Source of the DNA: Pseudoalteromonas arctica A 37-1-2
GTDB lineage: Bacteria; Pseudomonadota; Gammaproteobacteria; Enterobacterales; Alteromonadaceae
Direction of reading: 5' to 3'
Length of the DNA stretch: 64,000 nt
NCBI RefSeq assembly: GCF_000238395.3
Contig: NZ_CP011025.1
Coordinates: 1,116,001 to 1,180,000 of the forward strand
Part shown: piece after piece, positions 8,239 through 17,508 of the stretch
Layout of the letters: every line of letters starts with the position of its first letter
How positions within the stretch are numbered: position 1 is the stretch's first letter
Program-made: the position numbers and the translations under genes
The notes under the pieces: generated by a model
Seen by the model: the letters and a program-made list of their open reading frames with translations, nothing else
Told to the model about the DNA's origin: nothing
Databases searched by the model: none

Positions 8239-9085
8239 AACGTAGGCCTACCTTGGCTTTGTGTTGATATCCTTGGGAAATAATTGGACTGTCGTCAATC
8301 TCTTTTGAAAACCATGTGGTAAGCCAGCCGGATAAAAACACCCAATCTTGGCTTATTGGGTACTCAGCATGGAACTCAAAAATAATACTAGTACTGGCAT
8401 TGCTGCTATAAATCGGGCGAAGGCTGGTGGCTTCATCGCTATCAATGCCAAAGTAATAATTGGTAAAGTCAGCAGAGTAGGCGCTTAAACCAACACCAGA
8501 TCTAAACTCCCAGTTTCGCCATGGTAAAATGTGACTAAAAAAGCTGTTTATAACCCAGCCATTGTGCGCGCCAGATACATCATGAAGGTATTCAAAAGAG
8601 AATTGAGAATTTTCAAATCGACGAGAAAGTCGAAGGCCGACGTCAAAGTCGTAATTACGTTTTTTTATACCTTGGAGTTCTTTTATAACACCATGGTTAT
8701 AAAATCCGAGGCCTTTTTCGTCAAATCCAGCTTGAGTATTTGTGCCTAATATATCTAGGCCCCAATCAAATTTATCTATAAGACTGTAGCCTATTACAAG
8801 GCCGCCACTGAGTTGATTGTGATCGAAATCAAGATAAAATTTATCGTAGGAAACAGCAAGACTTAAGTCGAGCTCAACGCCTTTATCGTAAGACTCAATG
8901 CCGACAAGGTAAGAATCTTCAATATAAAAGCCCGCACCAGCACTCCAATCCCACGCAAAGCCTTGGGTTGGCTCTAACGTATTATCTGCATAATAGCGGT
9001 TACTTGCCATACTCGACGTGCTAAAAATGCAGCAAAAAAGCAGTGTTATGCTCAGTAAAGTATGGTTAAGCAAAGCGTTTCTCAT
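8228..9085 (-). CDS. MipA/OmpV family outer-membrane protein
   Basis: A 285-residue beta-barrel protein. It has an N-terminal signal peptide ending around SSMA, a long series of alternating-hydrophobicity strands, and the C-terminal aromatic end KVGLRYVF typical of BAM substrates. The opening FAWDWSAGAGFYIEDSYLVGIESY and the strand spacing match the MipA/OmpV family. MipA scaffolds murein synthesis in E. coli, and OmpV-type proteins are linked to osmotic or antimicrobial stress. First gene of the operon mipA-DUF3019-regulator-kinase. AAGGG directly abuts the ATG, which is unusually tight, so the exact start is uncertain by a few codons. Confidence 0.85.
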   Translation of the reverse strand: MRNALLNHTLLSITLLFCCIFSTSSMASNRYYADNTLEPTQGFAWDWSAGAGFYIEDSYLVGIESYDKGVELDLSLAVSYDKFYLDFDHNQLSGGLVIGYSLIDKFDWGLDILGTNTQAGFDEKGLGFYNHGVIKELQGIKKRNYDFDVGLRLSRRFENSQFSFEYLHDVSGAHNGWVINSFFSHILPWRNWEFRSGVGLSAYSADFTNYYFGIDSDEATSLRPIYSSNASTSIIFEFHAEYPISQDWVFLSGWLTTWFSKEIDDSPIISQGYQHKAKVGLRYVF

Positions 9086-9172
9086 CCCTTAGGGCCTAAT
9101 TATTATTTGTTATTAAGCGTAGTATATTGTTAATTCGTTCCTTTAATCTGTAAAAAAATGTAGTAAGTGTTA

Positions 9173-9187
9173 GGTCTGTTGATCTTT
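9173..9187 (+). repeat. Left terminal inverted repeat of the 310-bp element
   Basis: GGTCTGTTGATCTTT, exact inverted match of 9468-9482. The inverted symmetry continues imperfectly outward (TTA before, CTAA after the other end). Confidence 0.8.
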
Positions 9188-9467
9188 CAAGGTTAAATTT
9201 GCAGCAGTCTGTTTGGTATTTAGGCAAGGCAGAGCCTATGCAGTGTGGCTATTCCCCACAAATGGGCGATAACGTAGCATTAATGCCAAACAGGCGCTGC
9301 CCAAAGGGTTCTTCCTAGGGGCTATTTACTCTTTGTTACTCGGTTTTTACTTATTCTTACATGGATGTAAGCCAGTAGGGTAACGCAGGAGCAGTTACCG
9401 AGCCCACTAGGTTACAAACCTCGCGCCGCGATTAAATAGCCCCTAGTTTGAACAAATTTTAATCCGT

Positions 9468-9482
9468 AAAGATCAACAGACC
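9468..9482 (-). repeat. Right terminal inverted repeat of the 310-bp element
   Basis: AAAGATCAACAGACC, exact complement of 9173-9187. Confidence 0.8.
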
Positions 9483-9487
9483 CTAAT

Positions 9488-10291
9488 TTACTGAACTTTA
9501 ATTTTATCGATTAATATACTACTCAAGTAAAACTGCATCATAGGTGTTAATGCACTTACTTCTGTTCTGTTACATGGACCGCTAAGTTTGGTAAGGCTAG
9601 ATAGTTTTGACAACGTTTTGTACTGAGGGATTTGAATATCTTTGCCAAGTCTTTCAATACGGGCCTCGTCAGTGTTTTGCTGATGAATAAAAGCGACAAC
9701 CTCAAGCTCATTTGTGATTTTTTGCTCTTCAGTGAAATTGTAAATTAGTGGTTCACGATGAAAACTTGCGCTGTCGATTGAAGATTTAGCAAACCAAACA
9801 ACATCACCCGATGACTTGTGCGTGAGACGCATACTAACTTGTGCAAATATTGCAGCGCACTGCTGTGTTGGGTATTGCTGGGCAACATTTGAATATAAAT
9901 TAAATGGCTTCTCTGGTTGCTTTATTGCGTACTTAGTATCGTCTGTGAAAGTTAGATCGAGTTGCTGAATAGTCAGTGTGTAGTCACTGTTATTTTTAGT
10001 TGTTACTTTTAGTTGTTTATCGTTCAGTGCTTGGCTAATTTGCGATAGAAGTTTATCGGTTACGCTTGCCTTATCGGTAATGATTTTTACTGTTTGGTTT
10101 CTAACTACTTTATGTGCAGGAAGTTGAACCGATTTAACTTTTGGAGATGAGTGCTCTGTAGTGTACTCAAGTTGATAGGTCTGACTTTTTAATGTTGGCT
10201 TTAATGGCATATCCAGTGGTTCGGCCGGTTGCTTTGTAATAGCACAACCAGTTGATAATAAAATAAAAAGTGACACAACTAAAAAACGCAT
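9488..10291 (-). CDS. Lipoprotein of unknown function
   Basis: A 267-residue protein with a lipoprotein signal: MRFLVVSLFILLSTGC, lipobox L-S-T-G-C with lipidated Cys16 followed by Ala, which suggests outer-membrane sorting. The mature part has no domain that I recognise. It contains alternating beta-type stretches and late cysteines. I chose the ATG at 10291 because the in-frame TTG at 10318 would put nine residues ahead of a normal signal peptide. It is divergent from the beta-lactamase-like gene, and its stop codon almost touches the 310-bp repeat, which may act as its terminator. Confidence 0.75.
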   Translation of the reverse strand: MRFLVVSLFILLSTGCAITKQPAEPLDMPLKPTLKSQTYQLEYTTEHSSPKVKSVQLPAHKVVRNQTVKIITDKASVTDKLLSQISQALNDKQLKVTTKNNSDYTLTIQQLDLTFTDDTKYAIKQPEKPFNLYSNVAQQYPTQQCAAIFAQVSMRLTHKSSGDVVWFAKSSIDSASFHREPLIYNFTEEQKITNELEVVAFIHQQNTDEARIERLGKDIQIPQYKTLSKLSSLTKLSGPCNRTEVSALTPMMQFYLSSILIDKIKVQ

Positions 10292-10404
10292 AAGTACTAA
10301 ACACTCGCTTAAAACCAAATAATCGTCGTATTGTACGTTAGTACAAACAAAACTTCATGATATTATCTGCGCAGATGTAGTTAAAAAGATAAATTTTATA
10401 AAAA

Positions 10405-11559
10405 ATGAAGTATCTCAACTCTTTATCGTATTGCCTATCTGCTTTGTGTTTGCTGTTTAGTTCTGTGGGTTTTGCAGCAAAAGCGGATCCTGATTGGGAT
10501 GCATTTGTAAAAAAGTACGGCCGTTACGCACAAAAAAAATTAAAAAGTAAAGGTATACCCGGTGCAGCGCTTTCGATTGTAAATATAAACAACTCAGACT
10601 ACATCCACACCATGGGCGTAACTAAATCACGAAGTGGACAAAAAGTTAATAAGCATACTCGGTTTAGACTCGCGTCTGTTTCGAAGACATTTGCAGGCTC
10701 GTTATCAGCTAAATTGGCTGCTAACGGCCTACTGGAATTAGATAAACCTGTTAGCGAATACATAACTGATTTTAAAGGGACTGTTTATCAAGATGATTTA
10801 AAGGTGTTTCATCTTTTAAGCCATTCAAGTGGATTAGTTCCTAATGCATACGACAATTTAATTGAATCTCGTATGGATTACCCAGGTATTGTTGAAAAGC
10901 TGCTTAGCGTCAAACCAATTTGCAAACCCGGCGAATGTTATGGCTATCAAAACGTTATGTTTAGTCTTATAGGCGATGTGATATTACAAAGCACCGATAA
11001 AAGTTACGGACAGTGGTTACGAGAAGCTATTTTTGAGCCATTAAAAATGAGTGATGCGAGCTTAGGTTTTGAACAAATGGTGCATGACAATAATTATGCT
11101 CTACCTCATGTGCGGGGTAAAAAGCGTTGGTATAGCGCTAAGCTTAAAAAAAATTATTATAAAGTGGGACCTGCAGCGGGTGTGAACGCTAGCGCAAGTG
11201 ATATGGCTATTTGGTTAAGAGCGCAGCTGGGCCAATATCCTGATGTTTTATCATTGGATACTCTAGCAAAACAAACACGCCCTTATACACATACAAAAAA
11301 AGAAATGCATCGCAGGGTGTGGAAAAAACACCTTAATGAAGCTTATTACGGGTTAGGTTGGCGCGTTTATAACTATGCTGATGAAACACTTTACTATCAT
11401 AGTGGCTGGGTGCAAGGTTATAGAAGTGATGTGGTTGTATTTCCTCACTTAAATATTGGTTTTAGCTTAATAGTTAATGCTGAAACCGGCGTAATCAATG
11501 AACTAACGACTGAATTTATCGACAGGCTACTAGAATACAAACGAGGTAAAAAAACATGA
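10405..11559 (+). CDS. Class C beta-lactamase-like serine hydrolase
   Basis: A 384-residue exported enzyme of the beta-lactamase/penicillin-binding-protein fold (PF00144). The signal peptide ends near VGFAAKA. The catalytic S-x-x-K motif is S91-V-S-K94 (RLASVSKTF), the second motif Y-x-N is GYQN near residue 184, and the third motif is H-S-G (YYHSGWVQGYRSDVVVFP) late in the chain. Members include AmpC, esterases and D-aminopeptidases. The H-x-G third motif, instead of K-T-G, argues for an esterase or peptidase rather than a true AmpC lactamase. It is translationally coupled (ATGA overlap) to the histidine phosphatase gene. Confidence 0.88.
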   Translation: MKYLNSLSYCLSALCLLFSSVGFAAKADPDWDAFVKKYGRYAQKKLKSKGIPGAALSIVNINNSDYIHTMGVTKSRSGQKVNKHTRFRLASVSKTFAGSLSAKLAANGLLELDKPVSEYITDFKGTVYQDDLKVFHLLSHSSGLVPNAYDNLIESRMDYPGIVEKLLSVKPICKPGECYGYQNVMFSLIGDVILQSTDKSYGQWLREAIFEPLKMSDASLGFEQMVHDNNYALPHVRGKKRWYSAKLKKNYYKVGPAAGVNASASDMAIWLRAQLGQYPDVLSLDTLAKQTRPYTHTKKEMHRRVWKKHLNEAYYGLGWRVYNYADETLYYHSGWVQGYRSDVVVFPHLNIGFSLIVNAETGVINELTTEFIDRLLEYKRGKKT

Positions 11560-12059
11560 ATAATAAAATAATATTAGTAATCACTTTTTTAGTCATGTCA
11601 TTCAATTGTAGTTTAGTGTTTGCAGCACCTGATGAGATATATTTGTTTCGTCATAGCGAAAAGTTAACGGGTAAAAATCCAGCGCTCTCAGAGGTGGGAA
11701 AGGCACGTGCAAATAATTTAGTTACTTTTTTCAAAGAGTATCAAAATATACATATTTTCAGCAGCAACTATAAACGCACGTTACAAACAGCGGCCCCTTT
11801 GCAGGCATATTTTAATACCGACGTAAATGTGTATAACGCAGGTGAGCTAAGTGATTTAAAAAATGAGTTACTAAAACTAAAAGGTGTAGTTGTTGTTATT
11901 GGGCACAGTAATACAACACCGCAACTAGCCGAGCTACTTTCGAATGAAAAAGTGCCAGCAATGAGTGAAACACAATTTACTCAGTACTTTATATTGAATA
12001 AGAAGCCCAGTAGTAATGGCAGTGAATATGATGTAACCCATCATAAAATGAGTTTTTGA
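11556..12059 (+). CDS. Exported histidine phosphatase family protein (SixA-like)
   Basis: A 167-residue protein with a signal peptide (MNNKIILVITFLVMSFNCSLVFA). The phosphoglycerate-mutase-like catalytic motif is LFRHSEKL, where R-H-S replaces the common R-H-G. The second catalytic His is in VIGHSNTTPQ, and SSNYKRTLQTAAPL gives the conserved Arg. These features mark an active histidine acid phosphatase of the SixA/PhoE type, acting outside the cytoplasm. The physiological substrate is unknown. It overlaps the hydrolase gene by 4 bp, so the two are expressed together. Confidence 0.85.
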   Translation: MNNKIILVITFLVMSFNCSLVFAAPDEIYLFRHSEKLTGKNPALSEVGKARANNLVTFFKEYQNIHIFSSNYKRTLQTAAPLQAYFNTDVNVYNAGELSDLKNELLKLKGVVVVIGHSNTTPQLAELLSNEKVPAMSETQFTQYFILNKKPSSNGSEYDVTHHKMSF

Positions 12060-12079
12060 TTTAAAACGTTAAATAATAA

Positions 12080-12106
12080 AAAACCAGCATTAAGCTGGTT
12101 TTTTTA
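12080..12106 (+). terminator. Terminator between the histidine phosphatase gene and yhbY
   Basis: Stem AAAACCAGC/GCTGGTTTT (12080-12088 with 12094-12102), continuing into T residues. It serves convergent genes. Confidence 0.8.
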
Positions 12107-12139
12107 ATTTAAACGCACTAAATCCTTTAACAGGAATAA

Positions 12140-12436
12140 TTAGTTACGCGGTAAATGTATTTTTTTCTCAACGCTTTGACGATAAAGCACAATAGTGTGA
12201 CCTATCGTTTGTAGCTTAGTCGCACCAGTTTCACGTACGATTGCTTCAAAAATTAGTGCTTTTGTTTCACGATCGTCAGTTGGAACTTTAACTTTGATTA
12301 ATTCGTGAATTTCTAATGCACTTTGAATTTCTACTACTACGCCTTCGGTTAAACCGTTAGAACCTAGTAAAACTACAGGCTTAAGGCTATGTGCCTGACC
12401 TTTTAAAAATTGCTTTTGTTTGTTTGATAATGTCAT
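12140..12436 (-). CDS. yhbY: Ribosome assembly RNA-binding protein YhbY (CRM domain)
   Basis: A 98-residue protein consisting of a single CRM RNA-binding domain. MTLSNKQKQFLKGQAHSLKPVVLLGSNGLTEGV carries the characteristic G-x-x-G loop (GSNG), followed by ALEIHELIKVKV. YhbY associates with pre-50S particles in E. coli. It is divergently transcribed from rlmE, the same arrangement as in enterobacteria, with about 88 bp between the two starts. The length matches the family (about 97 residues). Confidence 0.95.
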   Translation of the reverse strand: MTLSNKQKQFLKGQAHSLKPVVLLGSNGLTEGVVVEIQSALEIHELIKVKVPTDDRETKALIFEAIVRETGATKLQTIGHTIVLYRQSVEKKIHLPRN

Positions 12437-12462
12437 GTTTATACAAATTTTGCTGAATATGG

Positions 12463-12491
12463 CTTGAATTAAGGGTATTCTAACGCCATCT
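12463..12491 (+). promoter_or_regulatory. Candidate sigma-32 (heat-shock) promoter of rlmE-ftsH
   Basis: CTTGAA at 12463-12468, a 15-bp spacer, then CGCCATCT at 12484-12491. The consensus is CTTGAA and CCCCATnT, so one -10 position departs from it. In E. coli rlmE-ftsH is a known sigma-32 operon. Confidence 0.6.
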
Positions 12492-12524
12492 AGAGAATAT
12501 TACTAATTAGTTGCGTGTTAATTT

Positions 12525-13154
12525 ATGACAAATAAAAAACAGTCAGCCAGTTCACAGCGATGGCTGAAAGAACATTTTGATGATAAATATGTTCAAGAAG
12601 CGCAAAAAAAAGGCTGGCGTTCCCGAGCGGTTTTTAAATTAGATGAAGTACAAAATAGAGATAAAATACTTCGTCCAGGTATGACAGTTGTTGATTTAGG
12701 GGCAGCTCCAGGAAGTTGGTCTCAATATTTGGCTGAAAAAGTAGGTGACAAAGGCCAAGTGATCGCGTGTGATATATTACCGATGGATTCACTTGCGGGT
12801 GTTGACTTCTTACAAGGTGACTTTCGTGAGGAGGCTGTATTAAATGCGTTGTTAAAACGTATTGATGGTAAAAATGTTGATGTGGTACTCTCTGACATGG
12901 CACCAAATATGAGTGGCAATAACTCAGTAGATCAAGCGGGTAGTATGTATTTGGTAGAACTTGCGCTGGATATGTGTAGTCAAGTACTAAAGAAAAATGG
13001 CGCATTTATTGTTAAAGTTTTCCAAGGAGAAGGCTTTGATCAATACTTGCAAGATGTACGTAATAGTTTTAAAGCAGTGAAAATACGCAAACCTGATGCC
13101 TCACGTGCCCGTTCTCGGGAAGTATATATAGTAGCGACTGGATACAAACTGTAG
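12525..13154 (+). CDS. rlmE: 23S rRNA 2'-O-ribose U2552 methyltransferase RlmE
   Basis: A 209-residue SAM-dependent enzyme that methylates U2552 in the 50S A loop. The SAM-binding motif is [15 protein letters not shown]. The K-D-K-E catalytic set is visible: Lys in RAVFKLDE, Asp in [10 protein letters not shown], Lys in IVKVFQGEG and Glu in RSREVYIVA. The N-terminus [23 protein letters not shown] is typical. It begins the rlmE-ftsH operon behind a heat-shock-like promoter; the gap to ftsH is 57 bp with no terminator. Confidence 0.97.
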   Translation: MTNKKQSASSQRWLKEHFDDKYVQEAQKKGWRSRAVFKLDEVQNRDKILRPGMTVVDLGAAPGSWSQYLAEKVGDKGQVIACDILPMDSLAGVDFLQGDFREEAVLNALLKRIDGKNVDVVLSDMAPNMSGNNSVDQAGSMYLVELALDMCSQVLKKNGAFIVKVFQGEGFDQYLQDVRNSFKAVKIRKPDASRARSREVYIVATGYKL

Positions 13155-13211
13155 TACAGTTGCTTGGCGTTTAGTTGAATTTAAATTAATTGGATACAAG
13201 AGGTTAACCCC

Positions 13212-15164
13212 TTGAGCGATATGGCGAAAAATTTAATACTATGGCTGGTGATTGCAGTTGTGCTGATGTCAGTCTTTCAGAGCTTTAATGGCGGCGAGCA
13301 AGTTGATCGTCAAACAAGTTACACTCAATTTGTAAAAGATGTCCGCAGTGGCTCTTTACAAGAAGTTGTTATCGACCGCGGTACAGGAAATATTACTGGT
13401 ACTAAGAGCAGTGGTGAGCGTTTTCAAACAACGATGCCAATGTACGATGAAGACTTAATAAATGATTTACTTAAAAATGATGTAAATGTGAAGGGTGTAC
13501 AACCTGAAGAACAATCATTCTTAGCAAGTATATTTATTTCTTGGTTCCCGATGATACTGCTCATAGGTGTATGGATATTCTTCATGCGTCAAATGCAAGG
13601 TGGCGGCGGTAAAGGCGCTATGTCATTTGGTAAGAGTAAAGCTCGCTTAATGAGTGAAGATCAAATTAAAACAACGTTTGCTGATGTTGCAGGTTGTGAT
13701 GAAGCGAAAGAAGATGTTACTGAGCTGGTAGACTTTTTACGAGATCCTTCTAAGTTTCAAAAACTTGGCGGTAGTATTCCTAAAGGTGTACTAATGGTTG
13801 GTCCTCCAGGTACCGGTAAAACGTTACTTGCGAAGGCTGTTGCTGGTGAAGCTAAAGTGCCATTTTTTACAATTTCTGGTTCAGATTTTGTTGAAATGTT
13901 TGTGGGTGTTGGTGCGTCACGTGTACGTGACATGTTTGAGCAAGCTAAAAAAGCGGCGCCTTGTATTATCTTTATAGATGAGATTGACGCTGTTGGTCGT
14001 AAACGTGGTGCCGGTATGGGCGGCGGTAACGACGAACGTGAGCAAACGCTTAACCAAATGCTAGTAGAAATGGATGGTTTTGGTGGTAATGAAGGTATTA
14101 TCGTTATCGCAGCAACTAACCGACCAGATGTATTAGACCCTGCATTACTTCGTCCAGGTCGTTTTGACCGTCAAGTTGAAGTAGGTTTACCTGATATTCG
14201 TGGTCGTGAGCAAATACTTAAAGTACACATGCGTAAAGTGCCATTAGGCGATAACGTAGAAGCTGCTCTTATAGCACGTGGTACTCCAGGTTTCTCTGGC
14301 GCGGATTTAGCAAACTTAGTAAACGAAGCTGCACTTTATGCAGCACGTGGTAATAAACGTGTTGTAAGTATGGCTGAATTTGATGCTGCTAAAGATAAAA
14401 TCATGATGGGCGCAGAGCGCAAGACCATGGTGATGAGCGAGCAAGAAAAAGCAATGACAGCGTACCATGAAGCTGGCCATGCAATTGTTGGTCGTATGGT
14501 GCCAGAACATGATCCAGTTTATAAAGTATCTATTATTCCACGTGGCCGTGCGCTGGGTGTAACAATGTATTTACCTGAGCAGGATCGTGTTAGTCATTCA
14601 AAAGAGCTTTTAGAATCAATGATTTCTAGCCTTTATGGTGGCCGTATTGCTGAAGCGCTTATTTACGGTGCAGATAAAGTAACAACGGGTGCAAGTAATG
14701 ACATTGAACGAGCTACAGATATAGCGCGTAAAATGGTTACACATTGGGGTTTAAGTGAAAAACTAGGCCCGTTACTTTACGCTGAAGATCAGAACGAAAT
14801 GTATATGGGTGGTGGCGGTAGTCGTTCATCTAGCATGTCGGACGACACGGCAAAAGTAATTGATGCAGAGGTTCGATTACTTTCAGATCGTAACTATCAA
14901 AGAGCAGAAGAAATATTAAAAGAAAATATTGATATTCTTCACTCAATGAAAGATGCGTTAATGAAATACGAAACTATTGATGCTAAGCAAATTGATGATT
15001 TAATGGCACGCCAACCAGTACGTGAACCGCGTGATGCACATGACCGTCATGAAGCTAAACCGGTAAAAGCGGAAGAACCTCAAGAACCAGTTGCTGATGA
15101 AAGTCAAAAGACTGATGATTCATCAAAAAAAGATGAAACAAACCTTGATGACAAAGCTGAATAA
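13212..15164 (+). CDS. ftsH: ATP-dependent zinc metalloprotease FtsH
   Basis: A 650-residue membrane AAA+ protease that degrades membrane proteins and regulators such as LpxC and sigma-32. It has membrane helices at about 8-24 and 102-125, Walker A GPPGTGKT, Walker [12 protein letters not shown], the second-region-of-homology [13 protein letters not shown], and the zinc site HEAGH with a distal Asp. The C-terminal tail is acidic and variable. I start at TTG 13212 because AGAGG lies 8 bp upstream. The ATG at 13221, giving [20 protein letters not shown] as annotated for E. coli, is an equally serious alternative. It is followed by a strong terminator. Confidence 0.97.
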   Translation: MSDMAKNLILWLVIAVVLMSVFQSFNGGEQVDRQTSYTQFVKDVRSGSLQEVVIDRGTGNITGTKSSGERFQTTMPMYDEDLINDLLKNDVNVKGVQPEEQSFLASIFISWFPMILLIGVWIFFMRQMQGGGGKGAMSFGKSKARLMSEDQIKTTFADVAGCDEAKEDVTELVDFLRDPSKFQKLGGSIPKGVLMVGPPGTGKTLLAKAVAGEAKVPFFTISGSDFVEMFVGVGASRVRDMFEQAKKAAPCIIFIDEIDAVGRKRGAGMGGGNDEREQTLNQMLVEMDGFGGNEGIIVIAATNRPDVLDPALLRPGRFDRQVEVGLPDIRGREQILKVHMRKVPLGDNVEAALIARGTPGFSGADLANLVNEAALYAARGNKRVVSMAEFDAAKDKIMMGAERKTMVMSEQEKAMTAYHEAGHAIVGRMVPEHDPVYKVSIIPRGRALGVTMYLPEQDRVSHSKELLESMISSLYGGRIAEALIYGADKVTTGASNDIERATDIARKMVTHWGLSEKLGPLLYAEDQNEMYMGGGGSRSSSMSDDTAKVIDAEVRLLSDRNYQRAEEILKENIDILHSMKDALMKYETIDAKQIDDLMARQPVREPRDAHDRHEAKPVKAEEPQEPVADESQKTDDSSKKDETNLDDKAE

Positions 15165-15181
15165 TCGTTAAAATAGTAATG

Positions 15182-15207
15182 AAAGCCCCGAACTTCGGGG
15201 CTTTTTT
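15182..15207 (+). terminator. Terminator after ftsH
   Basis: Stem AAAGCCCCG/CGGGGCTTT with a short loop and a T6 tail. Confidence 0.92.
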
Positions 15208-15242
15208 GTATCAGCTACTTAGAAAAAGAATAAAGGTTGGCA

Positions 15243-16091
15243 ATGACTAACATATTAAAGCTTCCGAGAGGGCGTACGCTTAATCTTGAAAAGCCCGTTA
15301 TTATGGGAATACTAAATGTAACGCCGGATTCATTTTCTGATGGTGGGCAGTTTTTAGATCCCAAAATAGCGCTAAAACGCGCAATGCAATTATTAGATGA
15401 CGGTGCGACAATTTTAGATATAGGGGGAGAATCTACTCGCCCAGGCGCGCCAGATGTTAGCTTAGAAGATGAACTTGCTCGAGTAATCCCCGCTATTAAA
15501 GCGATACGTCAGCACAGTGATTGCGTTATTTCAATTGATACCAGTAAAGCACAGGTAATGGAACAAGCAATACTTGCAGGGGCAGATATAGTCAATGATG
15601 TTAGAGCTTTACAAGAAATAGACGCCTTAGAAACGGTTGCGCAGTATGAAGATGTAGCAATTTGTTTAATGCATATGCAAGGGCAGCCCCGGAGCATGCA
15701 ATCGTCACCTCATTACGATAATTTGTTTGCAGATATAAGTATGTTTTTTAGTGAACGTATTAAAGCATGTGAAACAGCTGGGATTAAGTTTGAACGACTT
15801 ATTCTAGACCCAGGTTTTGGATTTGGAAAAACGCTTAGTCATAACTATCAAATATTGGCTAAATTTGACGATTTTAATAAATTAGGTTTGCCATTATTGG
15901 CCGGATTATCTCGTAAATCGATGATAGGTAATTTATTAAACAGAAATACAAATGAACGGTTAGCGGGCAGCTTAGCGGGTGCGTTAATCGCAGCGCAAAA
16001 TGGCGCAAAAATTATTCGTGTACATGACGTAAAAGAAACCGCAGATGTACTTGGTGTATATCAAGCCTGCGAACAAGGAATTTCACAATGA
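15243..16091 (+). CDS. folP: Dihydropteroate synthase
   Basis: A 282-residue TIM-barrel enzyme joining p-aminobenzoate to dihydropterin pyrophosphate in folate synthesis; it is the sulfonamide target. Signatures: [16 protein letters not shown] near the N-terminus, [39 protein letters not shown] and [11 protein letters not shown]. The ATG at 15243 is preceded by AAAGG at 6 bp; the in-frame TTG two codons upstream is less likely. The stop codon overlaps the glmM start by 4 bp, so the two genes are coupled. Confidence 0.97.
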   Translation: MTNILKLPRGRTLNLEKPVIMGILNVTPDSFSDGGQFLDPKIALKRAMQLLDDGATILDIGGESTRPGAPDVSLEDELARVIPAIKAIRQHSDCVISIDTSKAQVMEQAILAGADIVNDVRALQEIDALETVAQYEDVAICLMHMQGQPRSMQSSPHYDNLFADISMFFSERIKACETAGIKFERLILDPGFGFGKTLSHNYQILAKFDDFNKLGLPLLAGLSRKSMIGNLLNRNTNERLAGSLAGALIAAQNGAKIIRVHDVKETADVLGVYQACEQGISQ

Positions 16092-17437
16092 AAGAAAGAA
16101 AATATTTTGGCACCGATGGCGTGCGTGGACTTGTAGGCGCTGCTCCAATAAACCCTGAATTTGCAATGAAGCTAGGCTGGGCTGCTGGGCGTGTATTATC
16201 GCAAAGTGGTACTAAAAAAGTAATTATTGGTAAAGATACGCGTATTTCGGGCTATATGCTTGAAACCGCACTTGAGGCTGGTTTAATTGCTGCTGGTATT
16301 GATGTTGTATTATTGGGTCCTATGCCTACACCGGCCGTTGCTTATTTAGCGCAAACATTTCGTGCTGAGGCAGGTATTGTAATTAGTGCCTCACATAATC
16401 CGTATTACGATAACGGTATTAAGTTTTTCAATGGTCAAGGCTTAAAGCTTGATGATGCAGTAGAACTTGAAATTGAAGCGATGCTTGATGAGCAAATGAC
16501 ATGTGTTGCTTCAGATAAATTAGGCAAAGCATCGCGTTTAGTCAGTGCGGATGGCCGCTATATAGAGTTTTGTAAGAGCCAGTTCCCGCAAGGCCTGTCT
16601 TTAGAAGGTCTTAAGATTGTTGTCGATTGCGCAAATGGCGCTACTTATCATATTGCACCTTCTGTTATGCGTGAACTTGGCGCAGAAGTAATAACACATG
16701 CGTGTGAGCCTAACGGCGTTAATATCAACCATGAATGTGGCGCTACCCACGTAGATACCCTTAAACGTAAAGTGCTTGAACTTAAAGCCGACGTAGGTAT
16801 TGCATACGATGGTGATGGTGACCGCGTGATGATGGTTGATCATAATGGCCGTGTTTTTGATGGTGATGATCTGGTTTATATTATTGCTTGCCAAGCAGCC
16901 CAAGATGATAATTTGGGTGGTGGTGTAGTTGGTACTGTTATGTCTAACATGGGCCTTGAAAACGCTTTAAAAGCAAAAGGTATCGAGTTTGCTCGCAGTA
17001 AAGTGGGTGATCGCTATGTTATGGAATTACTACAGCAAAAAGGCTGGAAAATTGGCGGTGAAAGCTCAGGCCATGTACTGAATCTAGACTTAATTAGCAC
17101 GGGTGATGGTATTATTTCAAGCTTACAAGTACTTGCTGCTATGGTTGCACAAAATCGTACATTGCAAGACTTAGGCGCTGGTTTTACCAAGTATCCAATG
17201 AAGATGATTAACGTGCGTTATACAGCTGGAACTGACCCGACAAAAGCACCAGAAGTGCTTTCAGCTGTAGCAGAAGTAGAGCTTGCTTTAGGCGATAAAG
17301 GCCGTGTTTTACTGCGTAAGTCAGGCACTGAACCTGTGGTTCGTGTTATGGTTGAAGCCGAGCAAGAAAAGATTGTAATAGACAGCGCTCAAAAAATTGC
17401 AGCTGTTGTAGAATCTATGAGCAAACAAACTGATTAA
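16088..17437 (+). CDS. glmM: Phosphoglucosamine mutase
   Basis: A 449-residue enzyme converting glucosamine-6-phosphate to glucosamine-1-phosphate for peptidoglycan and LPS. The start [11 protein letters not shown] is diagnostic. The phosphoserine loop is [19 protein letters not shown], the metal-binding loop is [11 protein letters not shown], and the sugar/phosphate loops are GGESSGH and [12 protein letters not shown]. The order ftsH-folP-glmM is the usual one in gammaproteobacteria. The length fits the family (about 445). Confidence 0.97.
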   Translation: MKERKYFGTDGVRGLVGAAPINPEFAMKLGWAAGRVLSQSGTKKVIIGKDTRISGYMLETALEAGLIAAGIDVVLLGPMPTPAVAYLAQTFRAEAGIVISASHNPYYDNGIKFFNGQGLKLDDAVELEIEAMLDEQMTCVASDKLGKASRLVSADGRYIEFCKSQFPQGLSLEGLKIVVDCANGATYHIAPSVMRELGAEVITHACEPNGVNINHECGATHVDTLKRKVLELKADVGIAYDGDGDRVMMVDHNGRVFDGDDLVYIIACQAAQDDNLGGGVVGTVMSNMGLENALKAKGIEFARSKVGDRYVMELLQQKGWKIGGESSGHVLNLDLISTGDGIISSLQVLAAMVAQNRTLQDLGAGFTKYPMKMINVRYTAGTDPTKAPEVLSAVAEVELALGDKGRVLLRKSGTEPVVRVMVEAEQEKIVIDSAQKIAAVVESMSKQTD

Positions 17438-17460
17438 TAACAATAATCTCTTGTAACTTT

Positions 17461-17486
17461 GGGCGAGAAAAGTTAATATCTCGCCC
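17461..17486 (+). other. Hairpin between glmM and tpiA
   Basis: The arms GGGCGAGA and TCTCGCCC form a perfect 8-bp stem with a 10-nt loop. There is no T tract, so it is more likely an mRNA stability or processing element than a terminator. Confidence 0.4.
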
Positions 17487-17508
17487 GCTTTCTAATGTGG
17501 AGTGGATA

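Larger units (their letters stand above)
9173..9482. mobile_element. MITE-like non-coding element with terminal inverted repeats
   Basis: The ends are perfect 15-bp inverted repeats, GGTCTGTTGATCTTT at 9173-9187 and its complement at 9468-9482. Inside is a second perfect 14-bp inverted pair, CTAGGGGCTATTTA at 9315-9328 and 9433-9446, and a third imperfect pair (9209-9220 with 9282-9293). No open reading frame of note is present. The GC content is higher than in its flanks. I see no clear target duplication. The size and structure fit a miniature inverted-repeat element moved by a transposase encoded elsewhere; this is inference. Confidence 0.6.
9086..9487. other. Intergenic region occupied mostly by a 310-bp repeat element
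   Basis: About 87 bp of AT-rich upstream DNA for the mipA operon, then the inverted-repeat element at 9173-9482. The element ends 5 bp before the stop codon of the lipoprotein gene. No coding capacity is apparent. Confidence 0.6.

Noticed and set aside
10405..11559. Calling the hydrolase an AmpC antibiotic-resistance gene
   Set aside because: The third motif is H-S-G, not K-T-G, and there is no ampR neighbour; an esterase or peptidase role is as likely.
12634..13005. Minus-strand frames within rlmE (12634-13005 and 12722-12919)
   Set aside because: They lie wholly inside the well-supported rlmE gene and have no family-like sequence.
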